From the NCBI GenBank assembly GCA_903898715.1, contig CAIUGL010000085.1, positions 1 to 59,081 of the forward strand: a DNA stretch of 59,081 bases. The letters run 5' to 3'. Made by a program: the position numbers and the translations under genes. Each line of letters begins with the position of its first letter. Position 1 is the stretch's first letter. The notes under the pieces were generated by a model. That model was not told the origin of the DNA. It saw only the letters and a list, made by a program, of their open reading frames with translations, and made no database searches. This DNA comes from an uncultured Cytophagaceae bacterium. Lineage in GTDB: Bacteria > Bacteroidota > Bacteroidia > Cytophagales > Spirosomataceae. Below are positions 17,551-26,215 of the stretch, one piece after another.

Positions 17551-17730
17551 ATGAGCAGATTTGCACAAGTTAAAGACCTAGTATTATCATTAGAATCAGA
17601 TTTCGAAAAATTCTATGACAAAGGAAATCAAGCAGCTGGTACTCGCGTACGTGGTGGTTTACAACAATTGAAAACTTTAGCACAAGAAATTCGTACTGAA
17701 GTACAAAACCAAAAAAACGCTTCAAAGTAA
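17551..17730 (+). CDS. 59-residue histone H1/Hc1-like protein
   Basis: Starts MSRFAQVKDLVLSLESDFEK and contains GTRVRGGLQQLK and a Lys/Gln-rich tail. It is predicted all helical and follows the pattern of the small histone H1-like (Hc1 family) proteins that are widespread in Bacteroidota and thought to bind DNA. The length is normal for that group. It stands alone with its own promoter and a strong terminator, which suggests high expression. DNA binding is inferred from the family name, and this copy is only mildly basic. Confidence 0.8.
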   Translation: MSRFAQVKDLVLSLESDFEKFYDKGNQAAGTRVRGGLQQLKTLAQEIRTEVQNQKNASK

Positions 17731-17748
17731 TTTTACTTTAACGTGTAT

Positions 17749-17779
17749 AAAAAAAGCTCGATATTTTCGAGCTTTTTTT
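17749..17779. terminator. bidirectional terminator
   Basis: AAAAAAAGCTCGA (17749-17761) pairs with TCGAGCTTTTTTT (17767-17779) around a 5-nt loop. It serves the histone-like gene and the convergent MaoC gene. Confidence 0.92.
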
Positions 17780-17784
17780 ATGTC

Positions 17785-18189
17785 TTAAAATAAGGTTGGG
17801 TGCATGACGGATGCAATTCCATCGACCATCAATTTTCCGCGTTCTAATTCAAATACTTGCGTAGTTATCTCTGCGGTATGCTTTAAGTCATTTATAGAAG
17901 CCACTTGGAAAAAGGCCCGATAAGTTTGGCCTACATACAATGGGCGTTTAAATTCGGACACTTGTTTGAGATAAACACTTCCCGAACCAGGGAAATCCAT
18001 ACCCATCACCTTTGAAAAAACACTAGCAATTAAAGCCCCATGAATAATGGGTTTCTTAAATGGCGTAGTGGCAGCAAAATCTTCATCCCAATGTAATGGG
18101 TTAAAATCACCCGATATCTTACAAAACTCATTTACCTGCTCTTGGGTAAAAGAAAACTCAATTTCAAAACTTGCGCCTAAATGGATCAT
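17785..18189 (-). CDS. MaoC-like hotdog-fold hydratase
   Basis: 134 residues, a single hotdog domain. The hydratase motif is complete: the catalytic Asp/His pair in GDFNPLHWDEDFA, and FKKPIIHGALIAS completes the site. Such proteins hydrate trans-2-enoyl-CoA or enoyl-ACP. The substrate is not known. With the lipid kinase diverging from it and the oxoamine synthase nearby, a role in lipid metabolism is plausible but not shown. Confidence 0.85.
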   Translation of the reverse strand: MIHLGASFEIEFSFTQEQVNEFCKISGDFNPLHWDEDFAATTPFKKPIIHGALIASVFSKVMGMDFPGSGSVYLKQVSEFKRPLYVGQTYRAFFQVASINDLKHTAEITTQVFELERGKLMVDGIASVMHPTLF

Positions 18190-18220
18190 CGCCTAACTAT
18201 TAAATTTGACAAAATGCGGG

Positions 18221-18228
18221 TAACTTTG
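18221..18228 (+). promoter_or_regulatory. -7 box of the lipid kinase gene
   Basis: TAACTTTG matches TAnnTTTG and lies 17 nt before ATG 18246. No convincing TTTG at the -33 spacing. Confidence 0.45.
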
Positions 18229-18245
18229 CATTCAAACCAAGAAAC

Positions 18246-19100
18246 ATGATCTGTTTTATAGTTAATCCCAATTCTGGAAGCAAAAGTAATAGATATCGAG
18301 CGGGGATTGTGGAAAAATTACAAAAGATTCCCAATAGTCAACTCTACATGACTGAGTACCCTGGGCATGCACGCGAACTAATTCAAAAACTACTAGCTGA
18401 AAGTAAAGTGTCACGCATCATTGCAGTAGGCGGAGATGGAACTGTAAATGAAATTGGTTCAAGCATATTGGGAACAAAAATAGCCATGGGAATCATCCCC
18501 GTTGGTTCTGGCAATGGCCTCGCCAGGCATTTGGGCCTCCCGATCAATTTCAATCAAGCAATGTATCGAGCCATAAATGGCACTGAAATATCCATTGATA
18601 CCTTAATGTGGAATGGCCGACCATTCTTCTGCACCGCTGGAATAGGATTCGATGCAGAAGTTGCCCATACCTTTGCAAACGGAAATGGCCGAGGACTACT
18701 AAATTACATCCGCGCAACTTTCCAAACGCTAAGATCATTTCATACGATTCAATTATCAATGGGAGATGATCAGCCAGAAGAACTTTTCTCGCTGACTATA
18801 GCTAATGCAAATCAATATGGAAACAACGCCTATATTTCTCCTTTTTCTGACGTACAAGACGCTCAATTTGAAGTAGTTAAAATCAAAAAAGGGAATTTGT
18901 GGCAATTAAGTAAACTTGGAATTAGTCTATTTCTGAAAAACATACACAAGCACCCACTTGTTCGTGTATCTAGCACATATACAATCGAATTTAAGGTGCC
19001 AACAGGCACCGCTTTTCACTTAGATGGTGAAAGCCTACGCACTACCGATGAATACATTAAAATAAATATTCATTCAAAAAATTTAAAAATTGTTGTTTAA
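18246..19100 (+). CDS. YegS/DgkB-type diacylglycerol or lipid kinase
   Basis: 284 residues. The catalytic domain has the family loops GGDGTVNEI and PVGSGNGLARHLGLP, which bind ATP and define the DAGK_cat fold. The C-terminal beta domain includes FHLDGE. It phosphorylates a membrane lipid such as diacylglycerol at the inner face of the membrane; sphingoid bases are another possible substrate given the oxoamine synthase 0.9 kb upstream. A single-gene unit. Confidence 0.88.
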   Translation: MICFIVNPNSGSKSNRYRAGIVEKLQKIPNSQLYMTEYPGHARELIQKLLAESKVSRIIAVGGDGTVNEIGSSILGTKIAMGIIPVGSGNGLARHLGLPINFNQAMYRAINGTEISIDTLMWNGRPFFCTAGIGFDAEVAHTFANGNGRGLLNYIRATFQTLRSFHTIQLSMGDDQPEELFSLTIANANQYGNNAYISPFSDVQDAQFEVVKIKKGNLWQLSKLGISLFLKNIHKHPLVRVSSTYTIEFKVPTGTAFHLDGESLRTTDEYIKINIHSKNLKIVV

Positions 19101-19127
19101 GATACATTTAAATAAATTTTAATATAA

Positions 19128-19150
19128 ATAACTAATAATCAATTAGTTAT
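19128..19150. repeat. 9-bp perfect inverted repeat after the lipid kinase
   Basis: ATAACTAAT and ATTAGTTAT flank AATCA. It could be an operator or a weak terminator. It has no G+C-rich stem, so a transcription stop is uncertain. Confidence 0.5.
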
Positions 19151-19343
19151 CATTTATTTTATTCAAGAATTTAGCATATCACTCGATTCAAATACGTTTT
19201 TTATTCAAAAAAAATGTATTTTTTTTTATTTAATTTTTTGAAGGAAAAAAGCCACTGAGTGCTCCTATTATTGGACAATTTTTAGTTCCAAATTTTTAGC
19301 CATTTTTATTCAGGCAAAAACAACATTTATTTATTTTTTGAAA

Positions 19344-19374
19344 TTTGGAAGACCCTCGAATTTTACTATTTTTG
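19344..19374 (+). promoter_or_regulatory. dnaA promoter
   Basis: TTTG (19344-19347), exactly 19 bases, then TATTTTTG (19367-19374): a full match to the Bacteroidota -33/-7 pattern. It predicts a leader of about 130 nt before dnaA. Confidence 0.75.
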
Positions 19375-19422
19375 TCTCCCCGCTAAAGAAAACGATTACG
19401 TTTTTCGTAGTAAATAAACCAC

Positions 19423-19497
19423 ATGGTTAAATTTATAAATAACACATCGCTTAGAAAGGAAACTGACAAAGCAATGGAAAGAAATTATTGTCTCTAA
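19423..19497 (+). CDS. possible 24-codon upstream ORF in the dnaA leader
   Basis: ATG to TAA (MVKFINNTSLRK...), ending 16 nt before the dnaA ATG and wholly inside the predicted leader. No homologue recognised. It may be chance. Confidence 0.25.
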   Translation: MVKFINNTSLRKETDKAMERNYCL

Positions 19498-19513
19498 AAC
19501 GCGAAACAAGTAC

Positions 19514-20941
19514 ATGCAATCTGAAGTAAAAGACTTATGGCTAAAATGTTTGGAAATTATCCGAGAGGATGTTTCTAGCCAAAGTTTTTCAACATGGTTT
19601 GCTCCAATCGTTCCGCTGAAATTCCAAAATAATACCTTAACGATTCAAGTTCCTTCTCAATTCTTTTATGAGTGGTTGGAAGAAAACTATGTGGCTGTTT
19701 TGCGTAAAGCAATTGATCACACAATCGGTAAAAGAGGGATGCTGGAATACTCTATAGTGGTAGACAAAGGTGATCGTAAAAATCCTCCGATTACATTTAA
19801 TTTACCTACCCTACCGTCAAGCAACAGTAATCACATGCAGCAGCAAACTGTTCAACAGGCTCCTGCAAGAAATCCATTTCAGTTTAAAGACTTAGATTCG
19901 TTAGAATTAGACTCCTATTTAATTCCGAAATATACATTTGATAAATTCATTGAAGGTGATTGCAATCGCTTAGGAAGAGCGGCTGGAATGGCTGTGGCCA
20001 ATAAACCAGGCTTAACATCCTTTAATCCACTTATGATTTATGGTGGTGTAGGTTTAGGTAAAACGCACTTAATTCAGGCAATCGGAAATCAGATTAAAGA
20101 AGAGTTTCCTGAGAAATTTGTATTGTATGTGTCAACTGAAAAGTTCACAAATCAATTTGTAAATGCAATTCGCAATAATTCAATCGAAACCTTTACAAAT
20201 TTTTACCTTCAAGTAGATGTCTTGATTATCGATGATGTGCAGTTTTTATCTGGAAAAGAAAAAACGCAAGAAACATTCTTCAATATTTTCAACCATTTGC
20301 ATCAATCAGGCAAACAGATTATTCTTTCATCAGATCGTGCTCCGCGTGATTTGGCTGGGATGGAAGATCGCTTGTTAAGCCGATTTAAATGGGGATTAAC
20401 AGCGGATCTACAGCAACCCGATTTTGAAACACGAATTGCCATTATTCAAAAGAAATTACAGGATGATGGTATCCAAATCAATTTTGATGTCTTGGAATAC
20501 CTGGCCCATTCCATTCAAACTAATGTGCGTGAACTTGAAGGCGTCATTATTTCATTAATGGCCCAAGCGTCATTAACCCGAAAAGAGATAGATTTAGAAT
20601 TAGCTAAATCCACCCTAAAATCGATTGTTAACGACCAAGAAAAAGAACTAAGCGTAGACAATATCTTAGAAGCCGTTACGACCCATTTCGATGTGGATAT
20701 GTTGACGTTGAAAGGTAAATGCAGAAAGAAAGAAAATGTATTTCCGAGACAAGTAGCCATGTATATGCTGAAAGAGCTAACAAACCTACCATTAAAGTCC
20801 ATTGGCTATCATTTTGGTGGTCGGGACCACAGCACAGTCATTCATGCGGTTCAATCCATATCTGAAGCAATCGAATCAGATAAAAGTGTAGAAAAGACGG
20901 TCAAAAAACTGTTTAATCGATTTAATCTCGCATTAAACTAA
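19514..20941 (+). CDS. dnaA: chromosomal replication initiator DnaA
   Basis: 475 residues. Domain I (1-80) interacts with helicase; a polar linker rich in Gln and Asn follows (about 95-125). The AAA+ domain carries Walker A GGVGLGKTHL, Walker B LIIDDVQFL and the sensor region SSDRAPRDL. Domain IV ends with the DnaA-box-binding signature GGRDHSTVIHAV. It binds origin DNA as an ATP-dependent oligomer. It faces recA across a shared terminator and has a strong promoter of its own. Confidence 0.98.
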   Translation: MQSEVKDLWLKCLEIIREDVSSQSFSTWFAPIVPLKFQNNTLTIQVPSQFFYEWLEENYVAVLRKAIDHTIGKRGMLEYSIVVDKGDRKNPPITFNLPTLPSSNSNHMQQQTVQQAPARNPFQFKDLDSLELDSYLIPKYTFDKFIEGDCNRLGRAAGMAVANKPGLTSFNPLMIYGGVGLGKTHLIQAIGNQIKEEFPEKFVLYVSTEKFTNQFVNAIRNNSIETFTNFYLQVDVLIIDDVQFLSGKEKTQETFFNIFNHLHQSGKQIILSSDRAPRDLAGMEDRLLSRFKWGLTADLQQPDFETRIAIIQKKLQDDGIQINFDVLEYLAHSIQTNVRELEGVIISLMAQASLTRKEIDLELAKSTLKSIVNDQEKELSVDNILEAVTTHFDVDMLTLKGKCRKKENVFPRQVAMYMLKELTNLPLKSIGYHFGGRDHSTVIHAVQSISEAIESDKSVEKTVKKLFNRFNLALN

Positions 20942-20966
20942 AAAAGAGGCTTTCGCCTCTTTTTTT
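20940..20966. terminator. bidirectional terminator between dnaA and recA
   Basis: AAAAAAGAGGC and GCCTCTTTTTT pair perfectly around TTTC. The first base of the stem is the last base of the dnaA stop. Confidence 0.92.
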
Positions 20967-20986
20967 ATACACATGAAGTAGATCAA

Positions 20987-22045
20987 CTATTCTGCAATAG
21001 CTTCTTTATCTAATAAAGCTGTCTCATCGCCTTTAACTTTCTCCTTAATCTTTTGCTCAAGCTCCTCCATCAATTCTGGATTATCCTTAATCAAATCTTT
21101 CACGGCATCACGCCCTTGACCTAAGCGATTCCCGTTGTAAGAGAACCAAGAACCTGACTTGTCTACAACACCTAGATCAACACCAAGATCTAACACCTCA
21201 CCTGCCTTTGAAATTCCTTCACCATACATGATGTCGAACTCAACTACTTTAAATGGAGGTGCCATCTTATTTTTAACCACCTTAACGCGCGTACGATTAC
21301 CCGTAATTGAGTCTGCACTTTCTTTAATTTGTCCCGCTCTGCGGATATCCAAACGAACGGAAGCATAGAATTTCAATGCATTACCTCCCGTGGTTGTCTC
21401 AGGACTTCCAAACATCACACCAATCTTATCACGTAACTGGTTAATGAAAATACAGCAACATCCTGTTTTGTTAATGGTACCTGTCAATTTACGTAAAGCC
21501 TGCGACATCAAACGTGCTTGAAGACCCATTTTAGAATCTCCCATTTCACCTTCAATTTCAGCTTTAGGAACCAAGGCCGCTACTGAGTCAATAACAATAA
21601 TATCAATGGCACCTGAACTAATTAAATGTTCTGCAATTTCTAACGCTTGCTCACCATTATCAGGCTGCGAAATCAATAAGTTTTCCGTATCAATACCCAA
21701 TTTTTCAGCATAAGAGCGATCAAAAGCATGTTCTGCGTCAATAAATGCTGCTAATCCACCTGCTTTTTGAGCTTCTGCAATGCAATGCATGGTTAGTGTA
21801 GTTTTACCAGAAGACTCAGGTCCATAAATCTCAACAACACGACCACGCGGAACACCACCTATACCTAACGCTAAATCTAGCCCTAGAGAGCCTGTTGATA
21901 TTACAGGAACATCCATAACTTTACTATCTGACAAACGCATCACAGTCCCTTTTCCGTAAGCCTTATCTAATTTTTCCAAAGTGGTCTGCAGTGCCTTTAA
22001 TTTTTCTGCTGCTAGGCCTAGTGCGCCATCCGATTGTTTTGCCAT
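20987..22045 (-). CDS. recA: recombinase RecA
   Basis: 352 residues. Walker A is [23 protein letters not shown] is Walker B; the L1 and L2 DNA-binding loops ([12 protein letters not shown] and [17 protein letters not shown]) and the acidic C-terminal tail are present. It forms the strand-exchange filament and triggers LexA cleavage where that exists. A minus-strand TATTTTTG box at 22116-22109 gives a leader of about 55-60 nt. No LexA-type operator is recognised in the leader. Confidence 0.98.
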   Translation of the reverse strand: MAKQSDGALGLAAEKLKALQTTLEKLDKAYGKGTVMRLSDSKVMDVPVISTGSLGLDLALGIGGVPRGRVVEIYGPESSGKTTLTMHCIAEAQKAGGLAAFIDAEHAFDRSYAEKLGIDTENLLISQPDNGEQALEIAEHLISSGAIDIIVIDSVAALVPKAEIEGEMGDSKMGLQARLMSQALRKLTGTINKTGCCCIFINQLRDKIGVMFGSPETTTGGNALKFYASVRLDIRRAGQIKESADSITGNRTRVKVVKNKMAPPFKVVEFDIMYGEGISKAGEVLDLGVDLGVVDKSGSWFSYNGNRLGQGRDAVKDLIKDNPELMEELEQKIKEKVKGDETALLDKEAIAE

Positions 22046-22108
22046 GTTATAATTATTGATAATTTTGAGTGTTCCTTGTAGATTGAATGTCTTTCATGTA
22101 AATCCTAA

Positions 22109-22116
22109 CAAAAATA
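22109..22116 (-). promoter_or_regulatory. -7 box of recA
   Basis: TATTTTTG on the minus strand, an exact TAnnTTTG match; the -33 position reads TTTT rather than TTTG. Confidence 0.45.
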
Positions 22117-22194
22117 GGAAATACCACGTAATGAAAAAATAATTAAATTGATATTCTCTACGGAAATAAAATCGCACCTTTTAAAACAATCTTC

Positions 22195-22989
22195 TTGCCC
22201 ATTATTCCGCCTTTTTTAAGAAAAAACATACCCATCATTATCATGTTCTTGGCAATGAGCTCAACTTGTTTTGGACAAGAAAATTCGAGTATTCTGGCCA
22301 ATGAACTATTAAAATACCGCATACACCTCGGATTTATTGATGCGGCAGAAGCAACAATTCATACTCAAGGGCAAACCCAACAAATAAACGGCCGAAAAAC
22401 CCGAAAAATAGACATAACCGGAAAGACTGTTGGCATTCTGCATGTAATCTCACCCGTCATCGATTACTGGTCGGCCTACCTAGATACCGAAACACACCTT
22501 CCCCTCAAAACTGAGATGCGCAAAAAGGAAGGGCGTTACCGGAAGGAAGAAACGGTAATTTTTGATCATGCCAACTTGAATGCCAAAATAAGTTCGCCGC
22601 AAAACACGCCTACACTTAAAAATTTTCCTATCGAGTCGAGCACACTTGATTTAATTGGCGGCTACTTTTTCTTGCGCGATAAGCCGTTGGGCGAAATGAA
22701 AATTGGCCAAAAACAAAAGGCGAAAATATTAGTCGACGGAAGTATCTACGAGATTTGGTTCATTGTCAAAGGGTTCGAAAAAATCGAAGGACCTTGGGGA
22801 AAGAAAAATTGCATCCGTACCACATTGGTGTTGCCCAAAAACAAGTTGTTTAAAGAAGAGGATGCCATTCAACTTTGGATAACCAATGACTCCTATCAGG
22901 TACCTTTTAAAATGGAAGTAAATTTGAAAATTGGCTTTCTGACAATTGATTTAACCAATTACTCCATTGCTGGTAAAAATGTATACTAA
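22195..22989 (+). CDS. exported DUF3108-like protein
   Basis: 264 residues if translation starts at TTG 22195. The first ATG is at 22243, but that start leaves only a short hydrophobic stretch without a positive N-terminus; the longer form (FLRKNIPIIIMFLAMSSTCFG) is a proper signal peptide. The start is therefore probably TTG or another non-ATG codon. The body is beta-rich, with ELLKYRIHLGFIDAAEATIH and a central region matching the DUF3108 pattern of periplasmic proteins. Function unknown. Its end overlaps the convergent photolyase by 4 bases. Confidence 0.7.
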   Translation: MPIIPPFLRKNIPIIIMFLAMSSTCFGQENSSILANELLKYRIHLGFIDAAEATIHTQGQTQQINGRKTRKIDITGKTVGILHVISPVIDYWSAYLDTETHLPLKTEMRKKEGRYRKEETVIFDHANLNAKISSPQNTPTLKNFPIESSTLDLIGGYFFLRDKPLGEMKIGQKQKAKILVDGSIYEIWFIVKGFEKIEGPWGKKNCIRTTLVLPKNKLFKEEDAIQLWITNDSYQVPFKMEVNLKIGFLTIDLTNYSIAGKNVY

Positions 22990-24287
22990 ACCTTAGCTAA
23001 CGCTTTCTTATAGGCGGCTAAAACACGTTCCCGGGCAAATTCATGATTTACGATCGGTTGAGGATAAGTCAATTCCTGAAACTCAGGGACCCAATGCCGA
23101 ATGTATGTCAATTCTCCATCGAATTTTTTCGTTTGTAAGGCGGGATTAAATACGCGAAAATACGGCGCGGCATCACAACCAGAACCTGCTGCCCATTGCC
23201 AGCCTCCATTATTTGCTGCAAAATCGAAATCAAGTAATTTGGCTGCAAAGTAGGCTTCACCCCAGCGCCAATCAATCAATAAATGTTTGACTAAAAAACT
23301 GGCAACAATCATACGCACACGATTGTGCATAAACCCTGTCGCATTTAATTCTCGCATGCCAGCATCTACGATGGGGTAACCTGTTTGGCCTTGCTTCCAA
23401 GCTTCAAATTCGGTCTCATTGTTGCGCCAATCCATACGATCATATTCTTTGCGAAACGCATGCCCTTCGGATACGTGAGGAAAATGATGCAAAATGTTGA
23501 AATAAAAATCGCGCCAAATCAATTCATTCAACCATACTTCTGATTTTCCTACGGCCTGCAAGACCAAGCTCCGAATAGAAATAGTACCGAAACGCAAGTG
23601 AACAGATAAACGACTTGTTCCCGGTAATGCAGGAAAATCACGCTTCTCGCCATATTGTTGAATCAAAGTATCAGCTACCTGCGCAGCTGGGAATGTTAAT
23701 CCAGATGGAGTAAAACCCAATGAGGCTAAAGAAGGTAATTCAAACGATCCTGGCGCATAATGCTCAATCGTTTCAGAAGGAAACTGCTGAATAGGTTGTA
23801 TGCGTAATTGCTCCTTCCATTTACGCGAATATGGTGTAAATACCGTATATGGCGTTCCTTGGCCACTTAATACCTCACTCTTTTCAAAGACGACCTGATC
23901 TTTATAGCTGTAAAAATCAATTTGATTGGTATGTGCCCAAGCGCGAATCGATTCATCTCGTCCGCAACCATACTTTTCATAATCCGCATTGCAATGAATC
24001 GCAGATATCTTGAAACGGGTCGAAAGTTCTTTAAATGCATCGAGCGGTTTAGCATGCAAAACACACAAATCTCCTCCCTTTGCCTGAATAGCTAATTTCA
24101 ATTTCGAAATAGCTTCGTGAATAAATTCAACACGCCCGTCGGCAGTATCTGGTAAGCGACTTAATATATCGGTATCAAAAATAAATACGGGTAAAACGGG
24201 TTGATCACCACGTAAAGCGGCCCACAAGCCATGATTGTCCAAAATCCGTAAATCTCGTCTAAACCAAAATATTGAAACTTCTTGCAT
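22986..24287 (-). CDS. phr: deoxyribodipyrimidine photolyase
   Basis: 433 residues. The N-terminal alpha/beta antenna domain begins VSIFWFRRDLRILDNHGL. The C-terminal FAD domain carries LPGTSRLSVHLRFGTIS, ELIWRDFYFNIL, and the substrate and flavin motif NNGGWQWAAGSGCDAAPYFR. It repairs UV-induced cyclobutane pyrimidine dimers using light. The class I layout without a cryptochrome tail argues for repair rather than signalling. Fits an organism exposed to sunlight. Confidence 0.94.
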   Translation of the reverse strand: MQEVSIFWFRRDLRILDNHGLWAALRGDQPVLPVFIFDTDILSRLPDTADGRVEFIHEAISKLKLAIQAKGGDLCVLHAKPLDAFKELSTRFKISAIHCNADYEKYGCGRDESIRAWAHTNQIDFYSYKDQVVFEKSEVLSGQGTPYTVFTPYSRKWKEQLRIQPIQQFPSETIEHYAPGSFELPSLASLGFTPSGLTFPAAQVADTLIQQYGEKRDFPALPGTSRLSVHLRFGTISIRSLVLQAVGKSEVWLNELIWRDFYFNILHHFPHVSEGHAFRKEYDRMDWRNNETEFEAWKQGQTGYPIVDAGMRELNATGFMHNRVRMIVASFLVKHLLIDWRWGEAYFAAKLLDFDFAANNGGWQWAAGSGCDAAPYFRVFNPALQTKKFDGELTYIRHWVPEFQELTYPQPIVNHEFARERVLAAYKKALAKV

Positions 24288-24346
24288 GTCGTATTCGTAG
24301 CTAAAGGGTTAAAACCTGACTAATTTCAAATTGTTTAAAATATACC

Positions 24347-24378
24347 TTGACAAGCCCCCCTTCAAAAGTGTATATTTG
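24347..24378 (+). promoter_or_regulatory. promoter of the queA operon
   Basis: TTG (24347-24349), a 21-base spacer and TATATTTG (24371-24378). The leader is about 65 nt. Confidence 0.55.
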
Positions 24379-24449
24379 TAAAATTGCAAATTTTATGCCC
24401 CATTTACTTAGGTTAATGGAAACATAAATTCATTTCAAACCCCATCCGA

Positions 24450-25502
24450 ATGAAATTATCTGAATTCAGATTTGATTTACCCCAAAGTTTAATTGCATTA
24501 AATCCCGCTGAAAATCGCGAAGATGCGCGTATGATGGTGATAAACCGAAAGGAAAAAACCATTGAGCATAAAAAATTCACCGATATCGTTGATTATTTTG
24601 GAGATGGAGATGTATTAGTTACCAACAATACAAAAGTTTTCCCTGCACGTCTTTATGGCAATAAAGAGAAAACAGGTGCACAAATCGAAGTGTTCTTGTT
24701 GCGTGAATTAAATCGTGAACACCGTTTATGGGATGTTTTAGTTGACCCAGCTCGTAAAATCCGTGTAGGTAATAAGTTGTATTTTGGCGACTCTGATTTA
24801 GTTGCAGAGGTGATTGATAATACAACATCTCGAGGACGTACCATTCGTTTTTTATATGATGGAGATCATGATGCCTTAATGGCAGCCATCCATGAATTAG
24901 GTGAAACTCCACTACCAGATGAAATTAGATTAAAGCGTCCAGCCACGGAAGATGATCGTGATCGTTTTCAGACTATATATGCGGAGCATGTGGGAGCTGT
25001 TGCCGCCCCTACTGCAGGACTTCACTTCTCGAAAATTATCATGAAGCGTATGGAGTTAAATGGTGCACAATTTACACCACTAACCTTGCATATTGGATTA
25101 GGAACGTTCAGACAAGTTGACGTAGAAGACTTGACAAAACATAAAACGGATTCTGAACACTTTATGATTAATCAAGATACATGTGATTATGTCAATCAAG
25201 CCATTGATAACAAAAAACATGTGTTGGCAGTAGGAACTACCGTGATGAAAGCCTTAGAATCTTCTGTTTCAGCGAGCGGTCATTTAAAACCGATTGATTC
25301 GTGGACAGATAAATTTATCTTCCCTCCATACGAGTTTAAAATCCCTACGGCACTATTGACTAACTTCCATTTACCTGAGTCTATCTTGTATATGATGTCA
25401 TGTGCATTTGGAGGATATGATTTGGTGCAGGATGCATACCAACAAGCCATTAAAGAGAAATATCGTTTCTTCAGTTATGGTGACGTAATGTTAATTATTT
25501 AA
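24450..25502 (+). CDS. queA: S-adenosylmethionine:tRNA ribosyltransferase-isomerase
   Basis: Transfers the ribosyl part of SAM to preQ1 at tRNA position 34 in queuosine synthesis. 350 residues, the normal length. Family motifs seen: [26 protein letters not shown], the AAPTAGLHF box, and [12 protein letters not shown] and TNFHLPES near the C-terminus. It heads an apparent five-gene rightward operon; ispD starts 17 bases after the stop. Confidence 0.97.
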   Translation: MKLSEFRFDLPQSLIALNPAENREDARMMVINRKEKTIEHKKFTDIVDYFGDGDVLVTNNTKVFPARLYGNKEKTGAQIEVFLLRELNREHRLWDVLVDPARKIRVGNKLYFGDSDLVAEVIDNTTSRGRTIRFLYDGDHDALMAAIHELGETPLPDEIRLKRPATEDDRDRFQTIYAEHVGAVAAPTAGLHFSKIIMKRMELNGAQFTPLTLHIGLGTFRQVDVEDLTKHKTDSEHFMINQDTCDYVNQAIDNKKHVLAVGTTVMKALESSVSASGHLKPIDSWTDKFIFPPYEFKIPTALLTNFHLPESILYMMSCAFGGYDLVQDAYQQAIKEKYRFFSYGDVMLII

Positions 25503-25519
25503 TTATTAATGGGTTTATT

Positions 25520-26215
25520 TTGAAGAAAATAGCAATAATAGTTGCGGGAGGTACCGGACAGCGCATGAATATGTCGATACCGAAGCAATTTTTACTGCTT
25601 CAAAATAAACCCATTCTCTTTCATACCTTAGCCGCATTCAAAAAGGCTATTCCCGAGATCGAACTAATTCTTGTTTTGCCTGAAAATCAGTTTGATTATT
25701 GGGAAAAACTGGCAAAGGAATTCCCTGAAATTCACTCACAAACACCGCATCGATTAGTTGCAGGTGGTGAAACTCGTTTTCATTCTAGTCTGCATGGCAT
25801 TCAAGCAATCAAAGAGCAGGCAAATAGCCTAGTGGCTATTCATGATGGTGTTCGCCCGTTGATAGACCAACAAACAATCCAGCGTGCTTTTTCGGAAGCA
25901 GAAATACACGGAAATGCCGTTGTGGCCGTGCCATCTAAAGACTCGGTGCGGCTGTGGGATGAATCACAAAAAACTTATGTCGCTGTCAATCGTACGGATG
26001 TTCGCATCATTCAAACGCCACAAATATTTAGTCTTGATTCACTAAAAAATGCTTTTGCCAAAGGCTATAGCCCTCATTTTACAGATGATGCCAGTGTGAT
26101 TGAACATGCGGGAGAAAGAATTCATTTGGTGGAGGGTCATTATGCCAACCTGAAAATTACAACGCCTGAAGATTTAGCCTTAGCCGAAATCTTAAAAGTA
26201 GACACGCATGAATAA
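25520..26215 (+). CDS. ispD: 2-C-methyl-D-erythritol 4-phosphate cytidylyltransferase
   Basis: Third step of the MEP isoprenoid pathway. 231 residues. The CTP-binding loop is VAGGTGQRMNMSIPKQF; VAIHDGVRPLI and QTPQIF are present. The start is TTG at 25520: it gives the conserved MKKIAIIVAGG beginning, while the nearest in-frame ATG would remove the nucleotide loop, and ATG 25508 runs into a stop at once. It overlaps the exporter gene by 8 bases, so coupling is likely. Confidence 0.95.
   Translation: MKKIAIIVAGGTGQRMNMSIPKQFLLLQNKPILFHTLAAFKKAIPEIELILVLPENQFDYWEKLAKEFPEIHSQTPHRLVAGGETRFHSSLHGIQAIKEQANSLVAIHDGVRPLIDQQTIQRAFSEAEIHGNAVVAVPSKDSVRLWDESQKTYVAVNRTDVRIIQTPQIFSLDSLKNAFAKGYSPHFTDDASVIEHAGERIHLVEGHYANLKITTPEDLALAEILKVDTHE

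Larger units (their letters stand above)
19101..19513 (+). other. 413-base AT-rich region upstream of dnaA
   Basis: The longest non-coding stretch apart from the tmRNA locus. It holds an AT-rich hairpin (19128-19150), a run of A and T tracts with an inverted TTCAAAAAA/TTTTTTGAA pair near 19205-19243, and the dnaA promoter (19344-19374). I looked for DnaA boxes of the TTATCCACA type and saw none, so I do not call it an origin. Confidence 0.6.

Noticed and set aside
19101-19380. Possible replication origin upstream of dnaA
   Set aside because: The region is AT-rich, but I find no cluster of DnaA boxes, and in Bacteroidota the origin is not always beside dnaA.
24395-24427. 10-codon ORF in the queA leader
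   Set aside because: Too short, with no supporting signal; expected by chance in AT-rich DNA.
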